A stretch of 64,000 bases of DNA from contig JADJOJ010000004.1 of assembly GCA_016713825.1 (NCBI GenBank), positions 1 through 64,000 on the forward strand, in the 5' to 3' direction. The stretch is from Candidatus Leptofilum gracile (GTDB lineage: Bacteria; Chloroflexota; Anaerolineae; Promineifilales; Promineifilaceae). Numbering within the stretch: the first letter of the stretch is position 1; every line of letters begins with the position of its first letter. A model generated the notes under the pieces. The model ran no database searches. It saw only the letters and a list, made by a program, of their open reading frames with translations, and was not told the origin of the DNA. This document shows, one piece after another, positions 46,448 to 53,783 of this stretch. The position numbers were made by a program, and so were the translations under genes.

Positions 46448-46942
46448 ATGAAGTCAAATAGAAATTGCTTTGTTCTGGTTGCGGACGGATTCATTGAAAA
46501 TAGTGTCAGGCAAACGGCCGAATTTTTTCTCACTACTGGCGTCAATCTAACCTTTTTAAGCCTGTACCGCAGCCCCGCGATTAATCAATTAGCTGCCAAT
46601 TATGGCAAAAATTCCGTGCCTGGCTTGTTGTTAGGCGATATGCTGCAGCAGGAACCGCCAGACGGTTTGCTGATTGCTGGCGGAACCATGTGCGGGCAGC
46701 ACCTGATGATCGACCCGCGCGTTTATCAACTCATCGAGCAGCTCGCTTTGCTGGGGCAGCCAGTTGGGCTGCTTTATCCGGTCTATGTCCCGTTGGTAGA
46801 AGCCTTGGGGCGCGTGTCTGGGAATCTCCCCCTGCTGTTTCAAGAAAAGCGCCATCCAGAAGTTTTTTTAAACCATTTTGTTCGCGAAATGATGGAGGCT
46901 ACAACCGCCTACCCGCAGCAGGTATCGTCATTCATTCTGTAG
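46448..46942 (+). CDS. DJ-1/PfpI-like protein
   Basis: A 164-residue flavodoxin-like protein. It begins CFVLVADGFIENSVRQTAEF and has LLIAGGTMCGQHLMIDPRVY, where the Cys after the glycine turn corresponds to the nucleophile elbow of DJ-1/PfpI proteins. PfpI-type glutamine-amidotransferase-like members act as proteases, deglycases or stress sensors, but no conserved His partner is obvious here. It is the first gene downstream of the divergent region with the STAND gene and is followed at 151 bp by the CARF-LuxR gene. Confidence 0.6.
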   Translation: MKSNRNCFVLVADGFIENSVRQTAEFFLTTGVNLTFLSLYRSPAINQLAANYGKNSVPGLLLGDMLQQEPPDGLLIAGGTMCGQHLMIDPRVYQLIEQLALLGQPVGLLYPVYVPLVEALGRVSGNLPLLFQEKRHPEVFLNHFVREMMEATTAYPQQVSSFIL

Positions 46943-47093
46943 CTTTTACCTAATTTGCAGGTAACTATACACCTGCTTCGGACGCTTTTTCGCCCGAAGA
47001 GAGGCTCTCTTGGCCGTGCTGGCTGGGTGGCATGGCCAGACGCCGCCCACCGCCAGAGCGGGTGTAACGTTACGTTTGAAGAGCTTTTTCGTG

Positions 47094-47963
47094 ATGAGTA
47101 CCAAACGGCAAACAACTTTTGTAGCAACGTTGGGCGGGCAGCCGCAGGTGGTTACTTTTGCCCTGGATGCGCTGTTGGGGCGTGGGGTGCGGGTAAACCA
47201 GGTTTTGTTGATTCATTTGGCAATGAACACGCCTCGGTTGCAAACGGCCGTTCAAAAAATCATCACCACCCTCAGCGAACCGCAGTATCATGGCCTACAG
47301 TTCAACTTCTTCCCTGTCGCCACAGAGGTTGGTCCGCTTACCGATATCCGCGACGAGGCAGATGCCCACGCCGCCTGGCAAGCAATTAGCCAGCTCATTA
47401 TTAAACTGAAAAAGCGGCAGCAGACGCTGCACGTTTGCATTAGCGGGGGCCGCCAGATGCTGGGCTTTATGACGATGTCGGCCGCTATGCTGCATTTTGG
47501 CCATGAAGATTCTTTGTGGCACGGCTATACCCCAGATGATTGGCTGGCTCCCTCGCTCGACGGTGGCCTGATGCACCTGCCGCCAGAAGCGGGTTTCAAC
47601 CTGATTGAGGTGCCAATGATGCCCTGGGGCAGCTATTTCCCGGCGCTGCGCCAGCTCACCCAACCGGTGACCAAACGTGCCGACGTGCTGGCTCCGCAGC
47701 GAGCGGTGCTGGATTATGCGGAAAATGCCCGGAAAACGGCCGTTCTCCAGCAGCTTACCCCCCGCCAAAAAGATGTGCTCAAAGCTTTTGCCCTCGGCTT
47801 GCTGCCCCAGCAGGTAGCCCTTAAACTGTGCATTTCCGTGAAAACCGTCAACAGCCACAAAACCGTTATTCTGGCTGAATGCCGGAATGCCTGGAGCCTG
47901 CAAGAATCTGCCTGGCTAGATTACCGCTTCATTGCCGAAAAATTTGCCGATTTTGCAGATTGA
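47094..47963 (+). CDS. CARF-domain (Cas_NE0113-like) protein fused to a LuxR-type HTH
   Basis: A 289-residue protein. Residues 1-150 match the CRISPR-associated NE0113 pattern: FVATLGGQPQVVTFALDAL (family LGxxPQVVTExL), LTDIRDEADAHAAWQAI (DIRxxxDNxxxA) and HVCISGGRQMLGFMTMSAAM (SGGRKxM). CARF domains of this class bind cyclic oligoadenylates. Residues ~222-275 form a LuxR/GerE helix-turn-helix: LTPRQKDVLKAFALGLL, VALKLCISVKTVNSHKT. The Lys of GGRK, important in related ring nucleases, is Gln here, so sensing without cleavage is possible. No cas gene or CRISPR array is in the window. ATG 47094 is chosen; a GTG lies one codon upstream. Confidence 0.72.
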   Translation: MSTKRQTTFVATLGGQPQVVTFALDALLGRGVRVNQVLLIHLAMNTPRLQTAVQKIITTLSEPQYHGLQFNFFPVATEVGPLTDIRDEADAHAAWQAISQLIIKLKKRQQTLHVCISGGRQMLGFMTMSAAMLHFGHEDSLWHGYTPDDWLAPSLDGGLMHLPPEAGFNLIEVPMMPWGSYFPALRQLTQPVTKRADVLAPQRAVLDYAENARKTAVLQQLTPRQKDVLKAFALGLLPQQVALKLCISVKTVNSHKTVILAECRNAWSLQESAWLDYRFIAEKFADFAD

Positions 47964-48009
47964 ACACCCGTTTCCCCCCACGCCATCTCCCGCTATAATC
48001 CACAACCTT

Positions 48010-48918
48010 ATGAGCCTCACTGCCGCACTTTTGATCATTGTGTCTGCCTTCATGCACGCAGGCTGGAACTTCATCAGCAAACGGCGCAATCCGTCGCTGG
48101 CGTTTTTCTTTGTAACGGCCGTATTCGCCGCCCTCGCCATTTCGCCCATCCTGTTCATCCATCGGGGCGTGTTAGGCGGGGTGCCAACGGCCGTATGGCA
48201 ACTGGTACTGGCAACCGGCATCGCCCAGGGCATCTACTTTTTTGGCCTGGCCGGGGCGTACCGCCAGGGCGACATCTCCCTGGCCTACCCGCTGGCCCGC
48301 GCCCTGCCCGTGCTGTTTGTGGCCCTCATCAGCCTGCTGCTGGGCAACGGTGGGCAGATTGGCCGCATCGGGCTGATCGGCATGGGGCTCATCACCGCTG
48401 GTTGTATCATCCTGCCGCTGCCCCATTTTCGGCAGCTGAAGCTGCACAACTACCAGGACGCCGTCATCCTCATGGCGCTGGTGGCCGCCGTAGGCACCAC
48501 TGGCTACACCCTCATCGACGACCAGGCGCTGCGCCAGATGCGCGTTGCCATTCCGCTAGAAAACAGCCAGATCACCCTCATCTTCATTGCCTTGCAAACC
48601 AGCAGCACCGCGCTCATGCTGGGGTTGGCCACCCTGGTTTCACCAGCAGAGCGCCGCCAACTGCACCAAATTAGGCAAAATCGCACGTTGCTGCTCACCA
48701 GTTTGCTCACCGGCGTTGTCATTATGTCTACCTATGGCCTGGTTTTGGCCGCAATGGCCTACGTGAGCAACGTTAGCTACGTGGCCGCCTTTCGCCAGCT
48801 TAGCATTCCCATCGGCGCGGTGCTGGGCCTGACGTTGCAGCAAGAGCCGCGCTACGCGCCCAAGCTGCTGGGCATCGGCATTGTTTCCGTTGGCCTGATT
48901 CTGGTCGGGATTGGTTAA
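48010..48918 (+). CDS. EamA-family (DMT superfamily) transporter
   Basis: A 302-residue membrane protein with about ten hydrophobic helices in two EamA halves. It starts MSLTAALLIIVSAFMHAGWN, with ISLAYPLARALPVLF in the first half and SYVAAFRQLSIPIGAVLGL in the second, the conserved pre-helix-9 region. Such proteins export amino acids or metabolites. Its start lies 46 bp after the CARF-LuxR gene on the same strand, so co-transcription is possible. Substrate unknown. Confidence 0.85.
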   Translation: MSLTAALLIIVSAFMHAGWNFISKRRNPSLAFFFVTAVFAALAISPILFIHRGVLGGVPTAVWQLVLATGIAQGIYFFGLAGAYRQGDISLAYPLARALPVLFVALISLLLGNGGQIGRIGLIGMGLITAGCIILPLPHFRQLKLHNYQDAVILMALVAAVGTTGYTLIDDQALRQMRVAIPLENSQITLIFIALQTSSTALMLGLATLVSPAERRQLHQIRQNRTLLLTSLLTGVVIMSTYGLVLAAMAYVSNVSYVAAFRQLSIPIGAVLGLTLQQEPRYAPKLLGIGIVSVGLILVGIG

Positions 48919-48977
48919 TGGGGACATATTTAATAAAATTAGCCAGGATGATAGAAAAAAAGTGAAGGATGTTTAGG

Positions 48978-49775
48978 ATGAGCCAGTCAAAACAGTTTGT
49001 TCTTTTTTTAGTGGATGGGATGCGGCCCGATGGGCTGATGCAGGCAGACACGCCGGTGCTGGATCGGCTGCTGGCGGCAGGGGCGCATACGCTCACGGCC
49101 CAAACGGTGATGCCCTCGATGACGCTGCCCTGCCACACCTCGCTCTTTTTGGGGGTACGGCCGTCTCGCCACGGCATCACCACCAACATCTGGACGCCCC
49201 AGGTGCGCCCCGTCCCTGGCCTGTTTGATGTGCTGCAAGATGCCTGGCTCACCACCGCCTTCTTCTACAACTGGGAGGAACTGCGCGATTTGGGTCGTCC
49301 GGGTGCGCTCAATGCGTCGTTTATGGTGAAGGATACAACCGGGGATGGTACGGCGGATACGGCCGTTGCCCAACTCGCCGCTCACTGGCTGGCCCACAAC
49401 CCATTCAACTTCGCCTTCATCTATCTGGGCGGCACAGACATCGCCGGGCACGCCTGGGGCTGGATGAGCCAGCCGTACCTGCAAGCCATCAGCCACGCCG
49501 ACCGCTGCATCGGCACGGTGCTGGATGCCCTGCCCGCAGATTGCACCATCCTGGTGACTAGCGACCACGGCGGCCACGAGCAAATGCACGGCACCGACTG
49601 CCCCGAAGATATGACCACGCCGCTCATCCTGGCCGGGCCAGATGTTCCAGAAGGTTTCAAGCTCAGCCAGCCGGTGCAAATCACCGACATCGCCCCCACC
49701 ATTGCCCACTATTTTGGCGTCCCCGCCCCCAAAGAGTGGATTGGCCAGCCCATCCAGGCCGAATTCGCTGCCTGA
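48978..49775 (+). CDS. Alkaline-phosphatase-fold hydrolase (phosphodiesterase/nucleotide pyrophosphatase-like)
   Basis: A 265-residue metal-dependent hydrolase (an ATG at 48969 would add three residues). It has VLFLVDGMRPDG (first metal Asp), the nucleophile Thr region MPSMTLPCHTSLFLG, GTDIAGHAWGW and TSDHGGHEQMHGTD (Asp and His metal ligands), ending with DIAPTIAHYFGV. This is the type-I phosphodiesterase/ENPP layout. No signal peptide is seen, so it acts in the cytoplasm. It ends just before a bidirectional terminator. Confidence 0.87.
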   Translation: MSQSKQFVLFLVDGMRPDGLMQADTPVLDRLLAAGAHTLTAQTVMPSMTLPCHTSLFLGVRPSRHGITTNIWTPQVRPVPGLFDVLQDAWLTTAFFYNWEELRDLGRPGALNASFMVKDTTGDGTADTAVAQLAAHWLAHNPFNFAFIYLGGTDIAGHAWGWMSQPYLQAISHADRCIGTVLDALPADCTILVTSDHGGHEQMHGTDCPEDMTTPLILAGPDVPEGFKLSQPVQITDIAPTIAHYFGVPAPKEWIGQPIQAEFAA

Positions 49776-49780
49776 TCCCA

Positions 49781-49811
49781 GATTACAAAAGTCTCAAAGA
49801 CTTTTGTAATC
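49781..49811. terminator. Bidirectional terminator
   Basis: GATTACAAAAGTC (49781-49793) and GACTTTTGTAATC (49799-49811) form a perfect 13-bp stem with a 5-base loop, between two converging genes. Confidence 0.75.
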
Positions 49812-49813
49812 CA

Positions 49814-52603
49814 TTACCCCGTGTTTTTCAGGCCCGAAGCAATCCCGTTAATCGTTAAAAAGATGGCGTGCAGCAGCTGCTGCGCTTTGGGGCTGTCTTT
49901 TTCTGGCAAAAAGCGCAGCCGCCGCAGCAGGGCCACCTGCACAAAATTCAGCGGATCCACGTACGGGTTGCGCTGCCGCACCGAACGTTGCAGCACCGGA
50001 TCATTGTCCAGCAGTTCGCGCTGCCCGCTTACCCGTAAAATCCAGCTCACTGTTCGGTTAAAGGAACTTTCAATCTCGCCAAAAATCTTGTCGCGAATGG
50101 CTTCGTCGTCTACCAGATTGGCGTACAGCCTGGCGATGCTCATGTCTGCTTTGGCCAACGATACCTGGGCGTTGTCTATCACCACCTGGAAGAAGGGCCA
50201 TTTTTTGTACATCTCTTGCAGGCGGCGCAAATGGTCTGGCGATTGGCTGCCGTACGCTTCCAGCGCTTCGCCCACGCCGTACCAGCCGGGCAGTACGTGG
50301 CGGCACTGCATCCAGCTAAAGCCCCAGGGGATGGCCCGCAGGCTGGCAAAGGTGGCTTTGGCGGTGCGGCGCGACGGCCGACTGCCGATGCGCATCTGGC
50401 TAATTTCGGTGATGGGGGTGGCCGCGCCCCAATATTCCAGCAGTTCGGGCGTTTCGTAGATGAGGTGGCGGTAGGTGCGGTAGGAAACGGCCGTTAACTC
50501 ATCCATCGCCTCCCGCCAATCATCCTGGGGTTGGGTACTCCCGCCGTGCCGCTGGTCTACGCTGGCCATGAGGGTGGCGTGGACCACCTGCTCCAGGTGG
50601 CGACGCGCCACAGCCGGGTGCCCGTACCGTTCGTCGATCACTTCGCCCTGTTCGGTGATGCGGATACGGCCGTTTACCGACCCCGGAGGTTGGGCCAAAA
50701 TCGCGCGATTGGCCGGGCCGCCGCCCCGCGCAATGGTGCCGCCCCGCCCGTGGAACAGCATGATGTTCACGTCGTGGTCGGCGCACGCCTGGGCCAGCGC
50801 CTCCTGCGCCAGATACAGCTCCCAGTTGGCCGCCATGTAGCCCGCATCCTTGTTGCTGTCCGAGTACCCAATCATGATCGTCTGGTCCCGGTTGACCCGA
50901 GCCAGATGGGGCGCGTAGGCGGGATGGGTGAACAGCGCGGCCATGATCTGGGGCGCGTTGCGCAAATCTTCGCGGGTTTCAAACAGGGGCACGAAAGTCA
51001 TCCCCTCGTCTTGCCGGTTCGGGTCCAGGCAGAGGCCGTGCCATTTGGCCAGCAGCAGCGGCGCCAGAATATCTTCCGGCCCATGCGTCATGCTGACGAT
51101 GTACGGGCCGAGAAGCTCGCGCCCATAAAAATCGTAGGCGCGGAACAAGATTTGGAACAGCGCCAGCGTTTCTTCGGTTTCTGGTGAGAGGTCGGTGAGC
51201 TGGCTCAAATCTGGGTTGGGGGAAGCCAGCAGGTTGGAGAGGATTTGGGCGCGTTCGTCTGGTTCCAGGTTGCCAAAGCTGTCGTGGAGCTGGAGTTTTT
51301 GTAGAAGTTCGTGGAGAACGGCCGTATTAAAATCACTGTACTGGCGGATGTCTAATCGAGCCACATGCAGGCCAAACACCTCCGCCTGCCGCCGCATCCG
51401 CGCCAACTGGTCTGCCGCCAGATCGCCCAGCTTGCTTTCCTTCAGCGTTTTGTCCATCAGCTTGAGCGGCTCCAGCAGGTCCTTCATGCTTTTCAGGCGC
51501 AGCGGCGGGTTAGACACCCCTTTTAGCCGAGCCACCATGTCGCCAGAAGCGGCCGTGGCCAAATCTTCGGCCAGGGCCGCGGCCCACAGCCGATACGGCT
51601 CATTTGGATACCGATCTTTCAAAAAGGCGAGATGCTCCGACTTGTCTTGTACATCGGCCAACGCAGCCAAAAATTCTGGCTGGATGGGGATCAGCGTGTC
51701 GGAAACTGTCAGCGAGCGGTTGATCCGGGTGGCGGAATCCCGGTGCTGCACCATTGCCAAACCGCGATGCAGGCGCAGCGTTTCGGCCGTCACGTCGGCC
51801 GTCACGTTGGGGTTGCCGTCCCGGTCCCCGCCAATCCAGGAGCCAAAGGTGAGGAACTGTTTGGGCGGCGTGAGATTGGGATAATATTCGCGGATGGCCT
51901 GGGTCATGCTGTTGTAAATCTCCGGGATGGTGTCCCAGATGGTGGTGTTCATGTAGTAGAGGCCGGTTTTCACTTCGTCAGTGACGGTGATAACGGCCGT
52001 TCTCGTCCGATTCGTCAGCCACAATGCCGTCACTTCTGCCAGCACGCTGGTCATCAGGTTCGCCTTCTCGGTGGGCAGCAGATCGCGCACGTGCAGCTCC
52101 GTTAGCGCCGACGAGATGCGGCGCAGCTTGGAGAGCACCGTCCGGCGCTTGGCCTGGGTGGGGTGGGCGGTGAAGACCAACTCCACGTGCAGCTTGGCCA
52201 GCAGCTTGCCCATCTCGTACTCATCCACGCCCAGCTGGTGCAGTTGGGCAATGGCGGCGGCAATAGATTCCTTCAGCGGCTGCGGATGCGCCTTGCGCTC
52301 CCGCTCGCGCAAAACGCGCACCCGGTTTTGCTCTTCGGCCAGATTCACCAGCTCAAAATAGTTGGCAAACGCCCGCGACAGCAGCTCCGCTTTTTCCACG
52401 CTCAGCCCGTTCACAATTTGCGCCAGCCGGGCATCGATTGCCGGGCTGCCGTCCATGCGCCGCGCCTTGGACAGCGCCCGCACCCCTTCTTCCAGCTCGA
52501 ACATCTCCACGCCTGCCTGCTGGCGAATCACCTGCCCTAAAATATCCCCCAGCAGGTGAATGTCTTCGCTTAACAGTTTTTGGCTTTTGCCTTGTTTGGC
52601 CAT
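49814..52603 (-). CDS. ppc: Phosphoenolpyruvate carboxylase
   Basis: A 929-residue PEPC making oxaloacetate from PEP and bicarbonate, an anaplerotic step. Motifs: VFTAHPTQAKRRTV with the catalytic His, GSWIGGDRDGNPNVT, MIGYSDSNKDAGYMAANWE, MLFHGRGGTIARGGGPANRAI, and the C-terminal INGIASGLKNTG that closes the active site. Full length, no frame break. ATG 52603 (MAKQGKSQK) is preferred over an in-frame codon 11 residues upstream. It stands alone; repeat-word DNA lies upstream. Confidence 0.96.
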   Translation of the reverse strand: MAKQGKSQKLLSEDIHLLGDILGQVIRQQAGVEMFELEEGVRALSKARRMDGSPAIDARLAQIVNGLSVEKAELLSRAFANYFELVNLAEEQNRVRVLRERERKAHPQPLKESIAAAIAQLHQLGVDEYEMGKLLAKLHVELVFTAHPTQAKRRTVLSKLRRISSALTELHVRDLLPTEKANLMTSVLAEVTALWLTNRTRTAVITVTDEVKTGLYYMNTTIWDTIPEIYNSMTQAIREYYPNLTPPKQFLTFGSWIGGDRDGNPNVTADVTAETLRLHRGLAMVQHRDSATRINRSLTVSDTLIPIQPEFLAALADVQDKSEHLAFLKDRYPNEPYRLWAAALAEDLATAASGDMVARLKGVSNPPLRLKSMKDLLEPLKLMDKTLKESKLGDLAADQLARMRRQAEVFGLHVARLDIRQYSDFNTAVLHELLQKLQLHDSFGNLEPDERAQILSNLLASPNPDLSQLTDLSPETEETLALFQILFRAYDFYGRELLGPYIVSMTHGPEDILAPLLLAKWHGLCLDPNRQDEGMTFVPLFETREDLRNAPQIMAALFTHPAYAPHLARVNRDQTIMIGYSDSNKDAGYMAANWELYLAQEALAQACADHDVNIMLFHGRGGTIARGGGPANRAILAQPPGSVNGRIRITEQGEVIDERYGHPAVARRHLEQVVHATLMASVDQRHGGSTQPQDDWREAMDELTAVSYRTYRHLIYETPELLEYWGAATPITEISQMRIGSRPSRRTAKATFASLRAIPWGFSWMQCRHVLPGWYGVGEALEAYGSQSPDHLRRLQEMYKKWPFFQVVIDNAQVSLAKADMSIARLYANLVDDEAIRDKIFGEIESSFNRTVSWILRVSGQRELLDNDPVLQRSVRQRNPYVDPLNFVQVALLRRLRFLPEKDSPKAQQLLHAIFLTINGIASGLKNTG

Positions 52604-52619
52604 GTTTTCTGCCTTTAAT

Positions 52620-52800
52620 GGGACACAAATAAACACAGATTCACACTGATTTTTTGCTTATCTGTGTTTATCCGTGGCTCCACTGAAAAAAGGGTGATTT
52701 CACCGCAGAGGCGCGGAGAGCGCAGAGATTTTTCTCTGGTAATCTTAAAAACTCTGCGTCCTTTGCGTCTTTGCGGTTTGTTTTTTCAGTGGACTCATCT
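52620..52800. repeat. Foldback with CACAGATTCACACTGATT / CGCAGAG words
   Basis: Two nested complementary parts: TCCACTGAAAAAA near 52677 with TTTTTTCAGTGGA near 52782, and GCAGAGGCGCGGAGAGCGCAGAG with AAACTCTGCGTCCTTTGCGTC. The same words occur at 28510-28565, 31540-31610 and 53590-53770. It separates the ppc and Nudix genes. Confidence 0.75.
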
Positions 52801-52805
52801 GTGTC

Positions 52806-53354
52806 CTATTTTGATTTAAGATAGTTGTCGTAATGATAGAAGGCGGCGACGACGAGGGCGTGGGTGATACGGCCGTTCCCAATCAACCCCGCAATTTCAG
52901 CAATGGGCACCAGCTCCACCGCAATATCTTCGGCCCCGTCGAACTGGGGTTCTTGCTGCCAGCGGGCGTTGAGCGCCAGGTAGGTGTGGCAGCGGTTGTT
53001 CAAAAACGCCGGGTTGGGAGCCACCGTGCCAATGTGGATAATTTCCTCTGCGGCGTAGCCCGTTTCCTCCAGCAGCTCCCGCCGGATCGCCTCCGCCGGG
53101 TCATTTTCGTGAGGGTCTACCATGCCACCGGGGATTTCCAGGGTAATTTCGGCCGTACCGTGGCGGAACTGGTGAATCAGCACCACCTGGTTTTCGGCCG
53201 TCAGGGCCACCACGTTCACCCAATCGGGCGACTCCAGCACAAAAAAGCTGTGCTCGTTCCCGGTGCGCGGCGAGCGCCGCACATCCTTCCGCATTTTGAA
53301 GATGCGGTAATTGGCAATCTCTTCGCTGTCCAGTTTTTCCCAATCTTCTACCAT
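52806..53354 (-). CDS. Nudix hydrolase, ADP-ribose pyrophosphatase-like
   Basis: A 182-residue protein with the N-terminal beta-strands of NudF/ADP-ribose pyrophosphatases (YRIFKMRKDVRRSP, FFVLESPDWVNVVALT), QFRHGTAEITLEIPGGMVD, and the Nudix box ending AIRRELLEETGY. The Glu residues of RELLEETG bind Mg. ADP-ribose or a similar NDP-sugar is the likely substrate, by family. It is on the minus strand and preceded by repeat-word DNA. Confidence 0.85.
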   Translation of the reverse strand: MVEDWEKLDSEEIANYRIFKMRKDVRRSPRTGNEHSFFVLESPDWVNVVALTAENQVVLIHQFRHGTAEITLEIPGGMVDPHENDPAEAIRRELLEETGYAAEEIIHIGTVAPNPAFLNNRCHTYLALNARWQQEPQFDGAEDIAVELVPIAEIAGLIGNGRITHALVVAAFYHYDNYLKSK

Positions 53355-53783
53355 AAGGGATGTTTATACGGCAATTCGCCCACACAAACAACCGGTAATT
53401 TATACAAAGGAACAAAGATACCAAGGAACAAAGATTTTTTTGTAACTATTCAGGTTGCCTGCCGATATAGGTCAGTTTTTCTTTGTTCCTTCCACCCTTC
53501 GTTCCTTCGTATTAAATTCAGCCGCAAAATTTGACGAAACCATGAGGCACGTTTAGACTGGTTGATTCGTTCAACTGCGCCACAAAACAGGGAACTTATC
53601 AACCATGAGTCCACTGAAAAACTCACGCAAAGGCGCAAAGCCTTAAGTAAGTCCAGAGAAAAAATCTGTGAAATCTGTGGTTTTTTCAGCAGAGCCAACC
53701 ATAATCAAGGATTTGGTAGATTTACAAGATTGTTTTGATTATCTCTGTGCAGCTCTGTGTTCCGATTTTTAAGGAGGTGAACC
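53355..53783. repeat. Intergenic repeat region upstream of the Hsp70 fusion gene
   Basis: 429 bp with no gene. It holds a foldback of AAAGGAACAAAGATACC with TTTCTTTGTTCCTTCCACCC (53404-53515), then CACTGAAAAACTCACGCAAAGGCGCAAAG and AAAATCTGTGAAATCTGTGG words (53620-53690). GGAGGTG at 53773-53779 is the ribosome site of the next gene. Confidence 0.65.

Noticed and set aside
46943..47093. CRISPR repeat or array near the CARF gene
   Set aside because: Only single short hairpins are present; no spaced direct repeats anywhere in 43-49 kb.
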